From Siphonodentalium dalli (lineage: Eukaryota; Mollusca; Scaphopoda; Gadilida; Siphonodentaliidae): a stretch of DNA of 64,000 nucleotides. The stretch is taken from assembly GCA_032622095.1 (NCBI GenBank), contig CP136067.1:83044705-83108704 (forward strand). Direction: 5' to 3'. Under the pieces are notes generated by a model. The model was not told the origin of the DNA and did not search any database. It saw only the letters and a program-made list of their open reading frames with translations. Below, piece after piece: positions 21,128 to 33,324 of this stretch. Within the stretch, counting starts at the first letter, position 1. Every line of letters begins with the position of its first letter. A program made the translations under genes and the position numbers.

Positions 21128-22125
21128 AGTCTCAGAGGCGGACTGGGCCAAGAAACCGGCCCGGGAAATTAATATAATACCGGCCCATCTGTTTGGGTGG
21201 GGGGGGGGGCGTCCACAGTCCACCTTGGAAAATTCCAACTGCACCCCCCCCCCCCTTGAATCAGAATCAGACCAAATAATACATATTTTTGCATAATTCC
21301 ATTTGCACCCCCCCCCCCTTGAATCAGATGCAGACCAAATACATGTTTTTGCATAATTCCCCATTTGCACCTCTGGTCTAATATCATATATATTCATAAA
21401 CCATGGTTCTATATATTCCCGGTATGAGACCATTCAGATATTTTTACCTGAAAAATTGCATAAAATCTAACATCTAGCGGTCTAACTCCAGACAAATGCA
21501 CACGGCTACGGACAAGAGACCAGGACACACCGGGCTGTTCATGGTTGTTCGGCCCGGGGTGAGAACATTTTGAAAACTATACAAGAAAATCTCGAATCCG
21601 ATAAACTAGACTGGCATCAACTGAAGCGTTCCTATTTTCTTGTAAATTTCAATTGGGGGAGGGGTGCGTAAGATTTTTTTTGGGATTTACAGCTGGGAGT
21701 TACCGTTAAAATCTCGAGATTAATGGGGTCTTTACGTGGTGTTATATGATGCCGACAAGTTCATTTAATGTCAAAATTACGATTAGCCAATTCGGCTGGT
21801 TAAACAACACATGTGGCGGCCCACGTCCGGAATTTTCCCGGTCTCCCGATCGGCCATGCAGTCCGCCTCTGCCCTCATGAATTTATGTGAGAAGAGTACC
21901 ATCTTATTGGATACACGGCTGGTTAAACAACACATGTGGCGGCCCACGTCGGTTTCATTTGCGGCCCAAGTTGTGGCCCAACCACATATACCCCCCCCCC
22001 CAAACCGTAAAAAAAACCCTCGGATTCTCGCTTGATAGAAAATCACGTGGAATCAGAATTTTTCCGGCCTCCGGCCCATCGGGAAATTTCCCGGTCTCCC
22101 GATCGGCCAGTCCGCCTCTGAGACT
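21128..22125. mobile_element. hAT-like non-autonomous element with nested terminal repeat
   Basis: Left end AGTCTCAGAGGCGGACTGG (21128-21146) is inverted at the right end, CCAGTCCGCCTCTGAGACT (22107-22125). The CAGAGGCGG-type terminus resembles hAT ends. A 7-bp GTAGTCT lies before CAGAGG (21126-21132) and again at 22126-22132, close to a hAT-like 8-bp duplication but offset by AGACT on the right. An internal copy of the right terminus ends at 21873. A 34-bp block with GGCTGGTTAAACAACACATG is repeated at 21795 and 21918, so two elements or a partial duplication are merged. Long G and C runs are present. No transposase. Confidence 0.6.
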
Positions 22126-23640
22126 GTAGTCTTGTTAAAGAAGTCATGTAATGAAGGGTCCACCTCGCCGACCAGAACGAGAACAATTTTGTAGATATGA
22201 ACCTGGAAATTGCAAAATCATAACATCTAGTGGTCTAACACAAGGCAAATTCACGCCCTATATTGTTTTTAACAAATTCATTATCAGTTTTGACGACCCA
22301 CTGAATGTGGATAGACCAGGACATACCGGGTCGACCATGGTTCGGTCTGCTGGGAGAACGTTTTGAAATCTGAACATGAAAATTGATCAATTATAGACTT
22401 TCCTCAAGCTTTACATTTGTTGGATATTTCCAACATAACTGTTGGCCATATAGCCCGAATTCTTTCTACCAAAAGTAGGTATATTTGCAAATGTTGGTCA
22501 AAAACTATAAAAAAAATCCCCACTAATACATTTTTGGAAAATCATACGGAATGACAGAATAATTTCAACGTATGTTTGGTGTGTTAGGTATATACAATTT
22601 CCAACTGTTGAACAATTTGACAGAAGTTGGGGTGAAACACCACAACCCTCTCGCCGCGTCCCCTATCGACCCGTTGTGCGTGGGCATAAATACACCGTGA
22701 ATGTGTTACACGATTGAATACAACCGTTCAGTTATTATATATTATGTGGTGACTGATTTCTCATTTTAATATAAGATATTTGACATTTGAGCGGACATGG
22801 CGCATTTGAACCTCAAGACTGTTGTATATTTGTAGTGGCCGATAGTGACACAAAATACTGATATACACAGATATACACACCTCATACTCAGCACAATCTT
22901 ACCGTCGTCAGAGCGACTTTTATCTGTTTTCTTTGTTTGGCATACAAGTAAAGCAAACGTGAACGCTCTTTATTCAAACCATATAATGAATATTGTACCA
23001 TTAAACACCCTTTATATTTAACAAAGTTTAATTGTTCTACCTATACATCCGGATTTAGACCCAGACAAATATCCGAGTTCTTGGGATAAATATTCCCTTG
23101 CCAGACCCTTCGAAAGATTCCAACCAAGTATCAATTATATGACTATATATTCCCCAACTAATATAAGTAAGGGGCAATTTCGGTCTTATATCTGACTAAA
23201 AGTACATGCATGTAGGACATTCTTGGACCCTGTGTCTAAACCAACATATTTTACACCGAATAATGGTTGGATTATTAAATTAGCGTAATTGTATATTTGT
23301 GCTATCATAACATATTTTCTCAGCCTGAAAATTCCATCTGTTCTAGACGAAACTAGAACGGTCTGGGAAATTACTAATGAAAGCCAATTATTGAAAATGT
23401 TACCAAAATGAGTCAAAGAAAGACGCCAATCCATTCCATTTTGGCCTCGTCCCATGCAGGTGAATGCAATTCATTATCCTCGCAGAGGTCCATCATATGA
23501 CCATAACATCAAGTATAACGTCGAATGCGGATAACAATTTCTCTATCTGACATATATATTTTGCTGCAATTGGCTCACCATACATTACCCGTCGATATGC
23601 TTAATTCTACCCGTAAAACAGTTTGCGATTTCAAAACGTG
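22126..23640. other. No gene recognised
   Basis: AT-rich, non-coding. Short open stretches at 22151-22366 and 23186-23455 show no motif. Confidence 0.4.
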
Positions 23641-23711
23641 TACCGGTACGGGTAGCTACCAGTACCCGTACCGGTACCCGTACCCGTTTGAAATCGCAAA
23701 CTCGCTAATAA

Positions 23712-24364
23712 CTAGCAGGGTGACCCGACTTCGTCCGGGCTGTTTCCGCTCTGCTTTCATCCGTCAAAAGGCGCGATTTGACCTTGAATTGACCATTCTG
23801 AAGGTCAAGGTCAGGTCGGGTTCACGATTTGACCCGTCCAAAACACTCCCCGGACAAAAGAACTCCTAGGTATCAAATTTCGTTGAAATCCGTCGAAAGG
23901 CGCGATTTTACCTTGAATTGACCATTTTGAAGGTCAAGGTCAGGTCGGGGTCACGATTTGACCCGTCCAAAACACTCCCCGGACAAAAGTAACCATATGT
24001 ATCAAATTTCGTCGAAATCCGTCGAAAGGCGCGATTTGACCTTGAATTGACCATTTTCGAGGTCAAGGTCAGGTCGGGGTCACGATTTGACCCGTCCAAA
24101 ATACTCCCCGGACAAAAGTCACCCTAGGTATCAAATTTCGTCGAAATCCGTCGAAATGCGCGATTTGACCTTGAATTGACCATTTTGAAGGTCAAGGTCA
24201 GGTGGGAGTCACGAGTTGACCCGTCCAAAACAATCCCCGGACAAAAGTAACCCTAGGTATCAAATTTCGTCGAAATCCGTCCAGCAGTTTTCCCGGCCAT
24301 TGCTAACAAACAAACAAACAGACAGACAAAACAAACAGACAGAAGTCCCAAAATATACAGTAGA
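23712..24364 (-). mobile_element. Solitary Helitron-like unit
   Basis: Read on the minus strand it begins TCTACTGTATATTTTGGG, has a GTCTG/TTTG tract, four tandem repeats of about 130 bp (starts near 23770, 23900, 24028 and 24160), then a hairpin with GGACGAAGTCGGG and CTAG (23712-23715). Each repeat carries TGACCTTGA or a variant, TCAAGGTCA and the AAATTTCGTCGAAATCCGTC core. It is the single-unit relative of the array at 28-39.7 kb. No ORF of its own; apparent ones are repeat translations. Confidence 0.75.
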
Positions 24365-25024
24365 CAACCATGTTTACGCTTGTAGTATTTTACAACATGT
24401 ACAAAATAGTGATATTCATAGCTAGTTTAAACATATTTTATTGTATCATGTATGTACAATTGGGATTGACGCAAAAGCTTAGATCTACCCTCTCTGCATA
24501 CGATTACAACAAATAGTGACATGTTTAAAATGTTTTGTGTGTTACCAGATCCAGGATCGATGTATGCATTCATTTTATTGGATTACTGAATATGGTCATT
24601 GGAGAGATGAGTTAGTTTATTTTAGTTGTTTTTGTGTAATATAACAGCCTGTCTCCAGTAAAAAAGCTCATATAGAACTTATTTAAAACACACTAAATAG
24701 GCCCATATGGGGATTATATGAATCTCAATTAAGCTCTACATGAACCTAAATGGGACACGATCAAATCAGTCGTATATGAGCTTATTTCAATTCGAAATAA
24801 GCTCATATATATAGTTACTATTTAATCAACTTTTTTAATCGACTCGACGTACCAGATTATCGCTCTGTATAGTGTGTTTTCACTGCGGCCCGCGCCATTC
24901 AACGAAATTGTTACATTATATTACATGTAGGAAGTGATTTGGTTTAATTGGGAAAGCGGTTTGTAGCAAATATATATTATTATATATATTATTATTGCTG
25001 ACGTTTGGAGTACATTTTAGTTGG
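24365..25024. repeat. Non-coding, with a perfect 16-bp-arm hairpin
   Basis: TATATGAGCTTATTTC (24773-24788), loop AATTC, complement at 24794-24809. Related AGCTCATATAGA and AGCTCTACATGA words occur just upstream. No gene seen in the rest. Confidence 0.7.
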
Positions 25025-25029
25025 TCAGT

Positions 25030-25155
25030 GGGGTGCAGGACATTTCGGCACCTCGTTTTCAGGACGTTTCGGTACCTTAGTTTTCAACACTTGGTTGTTT
25101 CGGCCTAAGCACTTGGATGTTTCGGCACTCATCGAAGACCGTTCGGCACATGGTT
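25030..25155 (-). repeat. GGTGCCGAAACGTCC-type minisatellite
   Basis: On the minus strand there are five or so spaced copies of GTGCCGAAACGTCC variants. The same motif in plus orientation is at 58716-58815. No coding sense. Confidence 0.65.
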
Positions 25156-25388
25156 TATTCTTTAATTTTTTACAATACTTCTTGTGCATCAAATCTCTAG
25201 ATACGCTCATGGGATTACTTAAATCATAAACTGAACAGTCATGTTGATAAGCGCTATCATTGACATTCGTTCATGAATCGAATCGATTAATTTTCCGACA
25301 CCCTATATTCACTTTCTGAGTTACACTGTACAGCTTCGCGTTCTTGTGAACAAATATAAACAAATTTTCATGATGGCATGCTTGTTAA

Positions 25389-25781
25389 CCCTTTACCCAA
25401 CAAAAGGGCCCTGTGCCAATGCATTCTCTTATATATGCGAGTCGACCATAGGTCGCCTCGCATATATAAGAGAATGCATTGGTTTAACACATTACAAATT
25501 ATAAAATTGTTAAAGAATGTAAGAAAAAATGGTAGAAAGTGTTAAAAAAAAGATTTGTTTTAGGCCAATGCATTCTCTTATATATGCGAGGCGACCTATG
25601 GTCGACTCGCATATATAAGAGAATGCATTGGCACAGGGCATAACTGTAACTATCACAATGTGGTCAAGGAGCCGATTCCAATGATATCCATATTTGTATG
25701 GTTCTATTGAGACAGACCGAAGATATTTTAGGCTGTTGAAGCTTTATTTGGCCGGTTTTGGCCGGTTTGTTGGGTAAAGGG
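25389..25781. mobile_element. 393-bp piggyBac-like MITE with twin hairpins
   Basis: TTAA (25385-25388), 16-bp perfect inverted ends CCCTTTACCCAACAAA / TTTGTTGGGTAAAGGG, TTAA (25782-25785). CCCTTT ends with a TTAA target are typical of piggyBac-type elements. Inside are two perfect 26-bp-arm hairpins, 25416-25482 and 25565-25631, each with a 15-nt loop. The second is the exact reverse complement of the first, loop included. No ORF, so it depends on a transposase elsewhere. Confidence 0.9.
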
Positions 25782-26419
25782 TTAATGGCACACAGCAGTT
25801 AGCTACTCGGATTCATAATGCGCGTTTTATCGACAAATATTCAACTTGAATTAAAATAAGATACTTGATAATTTGTATATGATGCCTGATCGGAGTTACG
25901 TTACGTAATAATTACCTCATAATTTATAGGTAGTCGCTTGCCGCGAAACATTGTTAATAAATCGATAGGCACCATTAGAGAGTGGATCTATTGACGCCAT
26001 TTCCATTGTGCTCATTTTCAAAAGCGTATACCCTTCTACAACGATGTGGACACCTCCGAAGAAAAATATTAATTGAATCAATATGTTATTTCTATATAGT
26101 TTGGTGGTATACAACAAGCGACGTGATGATACTTGACACAACTTTAGTTCAAGATGAATTATTTCGATTCCGCGAAGTTGTTTGCTCTCTTTGAAGTGTT
26201 GCTCAACATATCTTGTCGCCGCGCGGTGTCATGGCGTCTCGTCGCCTGATTTTACGTTTTCTCGACAACTTTCCCGTATTTTGCTCTATTCTTTTTGAAA
26301 TACTAATTCCCATATCAATCAAAAACTTATCTAATTGACTAAATTGAAACTGGTTTAGAGACATCATATATTTAACAAAGAATTCAATAACTTGAGGATA
26401 AACAAGTAGTCGGATTACT

Positions 26420-27105
26420 TATGTCGAAAAAAATTGTCGAGCGTTTTCGGAATGTTAAAAGCGATATGACAACGGTTTCTATACCACCAGTGTGTCTATT
26501 TTCAGAATCTACCTGTTTCCAGCTTGATATTTTAGTGGAAACAGGTTTGTGTGAGGCTTTTGGTTGTGTACCCCTCTATTTTTCCCCGTCCACCTGGTAA
26601 TAAAAACCATGCTATTACGCATAGCAAGTTCGGTAGGTGGCTTTCTTTGTTGTTGGAAATCGAAAAACAGACAGAGATCTTTCCACAAATTGCATAATTA
26701 CATATCTTAATGTGGAATTTTATCATAAAATCATCAGATGAATTGTATTTATGACTGAAATTTCAATTTTCTTTCCAAAATATTAAGGTATTGTATATAC
26801 TTAAAATCAGCTACATCACAGATAGACGAACATGGACAATCTACAAGGATATCTTGATCATATGTCACAAACAAAACTGCGATACATCGATTTTTGGTAA
26901 AGATATCGCAGAAAAGCTAACCCTACCCCCATCATCGCTGATTTCACGACAAGTCAGATTCCTTTTGTCGAAAAAAAAGGTCGCGCAATTTCGGAATGTC
27001 AAACACGACATGCGAACGGTTTATTTATCAATAGCGTGTCTACTTTCAGAGTCTACCTGTGTGCAGTTGAAATTGTATTGGAAAAAGTGTTTTTGAACTC
27101 TTTTA
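26420..27105 (+). repeat. Pair of ~145-bp direct repeats 540 bp apart
   Basis: 26420-26565 and 26960-27105 align with about three quarters identity by eye. Shared words include TGTCGAAAAAAA, TTTCGGAATGT, CAACGGTTT or CGAACGGTTT, and GTGTCTA..TTTCAGA. Neither copy keeps an open frame that I can assign. Confidence 0.6.
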
Positions 27106-27597
27106 AGAATTTAAAGAGCGTTTACTTATTATACAAATAGTAATCCTCATAACTAACCTTCTGGTGGACTGTAACGCGTTCTCCGTCCACCCAATACATC
27201 CCCCGGCATACATGTTTCACATACTAAATTAACACCTTAGTCAACATAACAAATCACTCCCTCAAATCCTTTGCCACAAGAATAAAAATAAATTGTCAGT
27301 ATAAATAGGCAAGACATCTCTGGACACTTTCTAAGAGAGAAATAAGGAGAAATATATGTGCATTATGTGCTTGGTCTTATATATAGTAAAACACATTAAG
27401 AAGCAAGTGACACAGTGCGCGGACAAAGCTTAAACAGACTTGCATATGAATCACAATTAATGGGATAGAATAATAATGACACGACAGTGGTGTTGTCAAT
27501 TTCACCATGTCTACTACAAAATTAAAAGTAATAAATTTATATTTATGTTATGTGTGAGAACTGTGGGTTCTAACAAAAACAAAGACATTGTTGTATT
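27106..27597. other. No gene recognised
   Basis: AT-rich non-coding spacer without recognisable motif. Confidence 0.4.
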
Positions 27598-27960
27598 ATT
27601 ATATATATATATATATCTTTATTTTCCTCCATATAATGAAGAGATGTCAAATACAATCACGAAAATTATATACAATTAGAAAACATGACCACACAAAAAG
27701 TATAAATATGTCATATCTATACAAATAACAATTAGAATAATAACACAACACACGCAGCATCTATTTACATAATTTCATTCTCATGCACACCTACCATTGC
27801 ATTAGTTATAGGCATACACATAGTCCTTCTGTCTGACACGCGCATACAGACGACGTCCCCATACACGACACATGCATACATATATACATACATACATACA
27901 CACATACATACATACATTCATACATACATACTTACATACGTACATACACATACAAAACAT
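27598..27960 (-). mobile_element. 3' fragment of a CR1-like retrotransposon
   Basis: The plus strand shows a TA run (27600-27615) then CTTTATTTTCCTCCATATAA. The young CR1-like element ends the same way at 43830-43870 (TA run, then CTTTAATTGTCCTCCATATG). On the minus strand both end in GGAGGA..AAAG followed by an AT tail. Only 3' untranslated sequence remains, which is the usual 5'-truncated product of target-primed reverse transcription. A CATA microsatellite follows at 27890-27960. Confidence 0.6.
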
Positions 27961-28035
27961 ACATCAATTCACACACACATTAAAATACTTACAAACATAT
28001 ATATATAAAACAATATATATATATATATATATATA

Positions 28036-28944
28036 CTAGAAGGTGACCCGACTTCGTCCGGGTTGACCTTGAATTGTCTATTTTGAAGGCCAAGGTCAAG
28101 TGGGGTCACGATTTGACCCGTCCAAAACACAGTGCCCGAACAAAAGTACCCGATAAAAGTACCCGTCGAAATCCATCCGGTTTTACCCGATTTGACCTTG
28201 AATTGACCATTTTGAAGGTCAGGTGGGGTCAAACACCAACACCCCAAAAATGGTGGAAATCGGGCCAGCGGATACCGGGAAATCGGCCCAGCGGATACCG
28301 AGATACCCTATGCATCAAATTTCGTCCGTAAAAATCCGTCAGTTTAACCCGATTTGATTTCCACTCAAGTATATAAACGCGCCTCATACACACACGCTCA
28401 TTAATTATCAAGTTTCAACGTAAAGATAAATTACCATCGGTGCCCGAGATATCGCCAAGACGTCTGAAACAGTCAAATGCATCGGTCGGTTAAGCGTTAA
28501 CGTGATCTAACGTTATGACCTCTAACGACGTCATAGAAGTTACGCATTGTTTTTATCCTGATGGAAGATAGTACCACTTCTTCTTGATAATTGAGGCAGA
28601 TAACTAAAACGGATACATACGCATTATATATCGTTGGAAAGAGGAAACACGAAAGATTCTCACAGTGTCATTATTATGACTGGCATTTTATTATTCGCGC
28701 TGTTTCGAATCGATTTGTAAGCACCGAACTCAAATGAAAGTCCCGTAACACAGCGTAAAAACAGATTTGACCTCGGCACGTGAAAAGTTGACATCGGATC
28801 TGAAAATCAATAGCCCTATGTTACTCCTGACCCGAAAATACCCCCACATACCAAGTTTCATCGAAATCGGGTCGGCCGTTTTCGAGTTCATCGATTACAC
28901 ACACACAAACACACAAACAAACAGATCTTCCAAAATATATAATA
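28036..28944 (-). mobile_element. Array unit 1
   Basis: Carries the GACCTTGA repeat block, an AACACCCCAAAAATGG box, a GACGTCATAGAAGTTACGC box and a CA/AAACA tract at its 5' end (right). Highly similar to units 3, 14 and 15. Confidence 0.7.
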
Positions 28945-29625
28945 CTAGAAGGTGACCCGACTTCGTCCGGGCTATTCAAAAACCAAATTTCAAGTCGATA
29001 GCTCCACCCGTTTCCTAGATCTGGTCTGCGCATGCGCGAAGCTGGTGTCGCACGTGCTCGGCGACCCGATAAAATTCGTATCCGGGGCAAGATACATTCA
29101 CATACCAAATTTCAAGTCGATAGCTACACCCGTTTCCGAGATATATAGCCCAATGTCATTTGCGGATACCTCGGCCGGTGATGAGTTAACGCGACACAGT
29201 CAAATGCATCGGCAGGGTGAGAGTTAACGTAATCTAACTTTATGACCTCTGACGACGTCATAGAAATTACGCATTGATTTTATCCCGATAAAAGCATCGG
29301 ACCACTTGTACCTAATAATTGAGGCAGATAACTAAAACGGATACATACATATTATATATCGTTGGAAAGAGGACACGCCACAGATTCTAACCGTGCAAAT
29401 TATATGACTGGCAATTTATTATTCGCGCTATATCGAATCGATTTGTGAGCACCGAACTGAAATATATTAGCGCAAAAACGGCGTAAAAACAGATTTGACC
29501 TCCGCACGTGAAAAGTTGACCTCGCACGGACAAATAAATATGCCTATGTTCGTCTCCGGCCGAAAACACATCCAAATACCAAATTTCATCGAAATTGGCT
29601 TAGTCGTTTTTGAGTCCATCGATTT

Positions 29626-29661
<36 letters not shown>

Positions 29662-29692
29662 AACACACAGATCTTTCAAAATATATAATAGA
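28945..29692 (-). mobile_element. Array unit 2
   Basis: Different 3' half: repeats with CAAGTCGATAGCTCCACCCG and one TGCGCATGCGCG palindrome (near 29030), then the shared GACGTCATAG..GCATTG box and a CA tract. Confidence 0.7.
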
Positions 29693-30928
29693 CTAGAAGG
29701 TGACCCGACTTCGTCCGGGCTTTGACCTTGAATTGTCTATTTTGAAGGCCAAGGTCAAGTGGGGTCACGATTTGACCCGTCCAAAACACAGTGCCCGAAC
29801 AAAAGTACCCGACAAAAGTACCCGTCGAAATCCATCCGGTTTTACCCGATTTGACCTTGAATTGACAATTTTGAAGGTCAAGGTCAGGTGGACCAACACC
29901 CCAAAAATGGTGGAAATCGGCCCAGCGGATACCGGGAAATCGGCCCAGCGGATACCGAGATACCCTATGCATCAAATTTCGTCCGGAAAAATCCGCCAGT
30001 TTAACCCGATTTGATTTCCACTGAAGTATATAAACGCGCCTCATATACACACGCTCATTAATTATCAAGTTTCAACGTAAAGATAAATTACCATCGGTGC
30101 CCGAGATATCGCCAAGACGTCTGAAACAGTCAAATGCATCGGCCGGAGAAGAGTTAACGTGATCTAACTTTATGACCTCTAACGACGTCATAGAAGTTAC
30201 GCATTGTTTTTACCCTGATAGAAGATCGTACCACTTCTTCTTAATAATTGAGGCAGATAACTAAAACGGATACATACATATTATATATCGTTGGAAAGAG
30301 GAAACACGAAAGATTCTCATAGTGTCATTATTATGACTGGCATGTTATTATTCGCGCTGTTTCGAATCGATTTGTAAGCACCGAACTGAAATATATTAGC
30401 GCAAAACGGCGTAAAAACAGATTTGACCTCGGCACGTGAAAAGTTGACCTCGTGGTACCCGTCCTCCCCGTCCTAAACTTCAGAGCGGACAGTCAATTAA
30501 TCCCGTCGTGAAATCCCTCTGCATAATATTTCGAGCTCTTAGATCAATTCTGCCTTTTTAGTTGCATTTCGTCCGCATCCGTATTTCGGACGCATGGGGT
30601 CAGTCGTTTAGCCACGTCCATTGGAATCCGCATCGGACGCATGGGGTATCGTTTAGCCACGTCCATTGCAATAAAGAGCGTTAATTGTTAAAACCTCCGT
30701 ATAAGGTATAGATAAAGAGCGTTATTGCCTTAACCTCCCCGAAGTGCCTTTGCGGTGATTTGGGAGTGGATAAAGGGTGCTCAGAGCTTCTAGAAAACAC
30801 GACTACGGCGGTGTCGGTAGGATTTTACACTTACATACGAAATTTGATCTCAATCTGTACACGCGTTTTGGATTATATGAAGTACACACACACACACACA
30901 CATATACGAAGTCTCAAAATATATAGTA
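29693..30928 (-). mobile_element. Array unit 3 (composite)
   Basis: The left part is nearly identical to unit 1. From 30452 it continues into a segment (30452-30925) repeated almost exactly at 31198-31668 in unit 4. It ends with a CA tract and the CGAAGTCTCAAAATATATAGT variant of the 5' terminus. Confidence 0.65.
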
Positions 30929-31672
30929 CTAGCATGTTAGCCCGCCACTGGCGGCATTCGTCTCATGGCTTTGTTTCAGAAACATGACATTTTTTTAATT
31001 TAACCAAATTTCAAGTCGATAGCTCCACCCGTTTCCGACATCTGGTCTGCGCATGCGCGAAGCTGGCGTCGCACGGACTCGGCCACCCGATAAAATTTGT
31101 ATCCGGGGCAAGATACATTCACATAGCAAATTTCAAGTCGATAGCTCCACCCGTTTGCGAGATAACGCATTCTATGTTTTTCAATGAGTTAATTCATGGT
31201 ACCCGTCCTCCCCGTCCTAAACTTCAGAGCGGACAGTCAATTAATCCCGTCGTGAAATCCCTCTGCATAATATTTCGAGCTCTTAGATCAATTCTGCCTT
31301 TTTAGTTGCATTTCGTCCGCATCCGTATTTCGGACGCATGGGGTCAGTCGTTTAGCCACGTCCATTGGAATCCGCATCGGACGCATGGGGTATCGTTTAG
31401 CCACGTCCATTGCAATAAAGAGCGTTAATTGTTAAAACCTCCGTATAAGGTATAGATAAAGAGCCTTATTGCCTTAACCCCCGCCGTGCCTTTGCGGTGA
31501 TTTGGGAGTGGATAAAGGGTGCTCATAGCTTCTCGAAAACACGACTACGGCGGTGTCGGTAGGATTTTACACTTACATACGAAATTTGATCTCAATCTGT
31601 ACACGCGTTTTGGATTCTATGAAGTACACACACACACACATATATACGAAGTCTCAAAATATATAGTATAGA
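30929..31672 (-). mobile_element. Array unit 4
   Basis: 3' terminus variant: GTTAGCCCGCCACTGGCGGC hairpin with CTAG. It holds a TGCGCATGCGCG palindrome near 31048 and the second copy of the 30452 segment. Confidence 0.65.
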
Positions 31673-32708
31673 CTAGAAGGTGACCCGACTTCGTCCGGGC
31701 TTTGACATTGAATTGACCATTTTGAAGGTCAAGGTCAGGTGGGGTCACGATTTGACCCGTCCAAAACACTCCCTGGAAACAATTACCACTATGGTCCACT
31801 AAGTATCAAATTTTGTCAAAATCCGTCTGGCAATTTTCCAACACCAACACCCCAAAAATGGTGGAAATTGGGCAAGCGGATACCGGGAAATCGGCCCAAG
31901 GATACCGAGATACCCTATGTATCAAATTTCGTCCGTAAAAATCCGCCAGTTTTACCCGATTTGATTTCCACTAAAGTATGTAAACGCGCCTCATATACAC
32001 ACGCTCGTTAATTATCAAGCTTCAACGTAAAGATAAATTAGCATTGTGTAGTAAATTTTAACTAATTATTTTCTCGCAGTCAAAGTTGAACAATTTCGAT
32101 GTTGTTGACATTGACGGCTTGGGGCCACCGGTAGATTCCATTTCGCAACAACGAAGTATCATTTCAGCTAAATGGATTCTTGGATGAGATTCCAGACCCG
32201 CGGGGTAAATGTAAACAGCTTGAGCCTATGCGTGGTGTGAATATACACAAAATAAATCTATCGACAATAGACCTAAGAATATTAGCTGTAACAAAATTTA
32301 TATATCAGAAATTGTAATAAATGATATATTTTGGGATAGATGCACGATTTTTAATAGCCTGCAAATTGACAATATATATTGTAAATGTTATAATTTTGGG
32401 AAAAATACACGATGCGTAATTGCATGCCTGCAAATTGCTAACGTTCGTCGACGTATGAATATAGAGTTATCCTCCCTGCATCGCAGTGCTAAATCCGGCG
32501 TGATAGCACTGCGGATCCCGAGATATGAGTTTTGAAGGTCAAGGTCACGTCGCAAGGGCAAATCAATAGGCCTATGTTAACCCCCGGCCGAAAACACCCC
32601 CACGTACCAAGTTTCATCGAATTCGGGTCGGTCGTTTTTGAGTTCATCGATTACACACACACAGACAGACACACACACACACACAGATCTTTCAAAATAT
32701 ATAATAGA
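31673..32708 (-). mobile_element. Array unit 5
   Basis: GACCTTGA-type block at left. The middle (about 32010-32520) matches 63260-63790 in reverse complement, so unit 5 and the last plus-strand unit are the same subtype. Ends in a CA/GACA tract. Confidence 0.65.
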
Positions 32709-33324
32709 CTAGAAGGTGACCCGACTTCGTCCGGGCTTTGACCATGAATTGTCCATTTTGAAGGTCAAGGTCAAGTGGGGTAACGATTTGACCAGTCCAA
32801 AACACTGCCCGGAAAAAAGTACCCGACAAACGTGCCCGTTGAAATACATCCGGTTTTACCCGATTTGACCTCGAATTGATCATCTTGAAGGTCAAAGTGA
32901 GGTCGGGGTCACGATATGACCCGTCCAAAACACACAGTGGACAACAGTAACCCCATGTATCAAATTTCGCCGAAATCCCATCAAAATTGGCGATTTGACC
33001 TTGAATTGACCCGATTTCAAGGTCAAGGTCACATCGCACGGGAAAATTAATATGCTTATGAGACTCCCCGTACGAATGTAACCCCACATACCAAGTTTCA
33101 TCGAAATCCCGTGATATTTGGGCGTTTGACCTTGAAATGACCCGATTTGAAGGTCAAGGTCACGTCGCACGGGCAAATCAATAGGCTATGTTAACCCCCG
33201 GCCGAAAATACCCCCACGTACCAAGTTTCATCGAAATCGGGTCGGTCGTTTTTGAGTTTATCGATTACACACACACACACAGACAGATACACACACACAC
33301 AGATCTTTCAAAATATATAATAGA
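32709..33324 (-). mobile_element. Array unit 6
   Basis: Four tandem repeats of about 130 bp, each with TTTGACCTTGA-type and TCAAGGTCA words and the TTTCATCGAAATCCC core. CA/GACA tract at the right. Confidence 0.7.
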
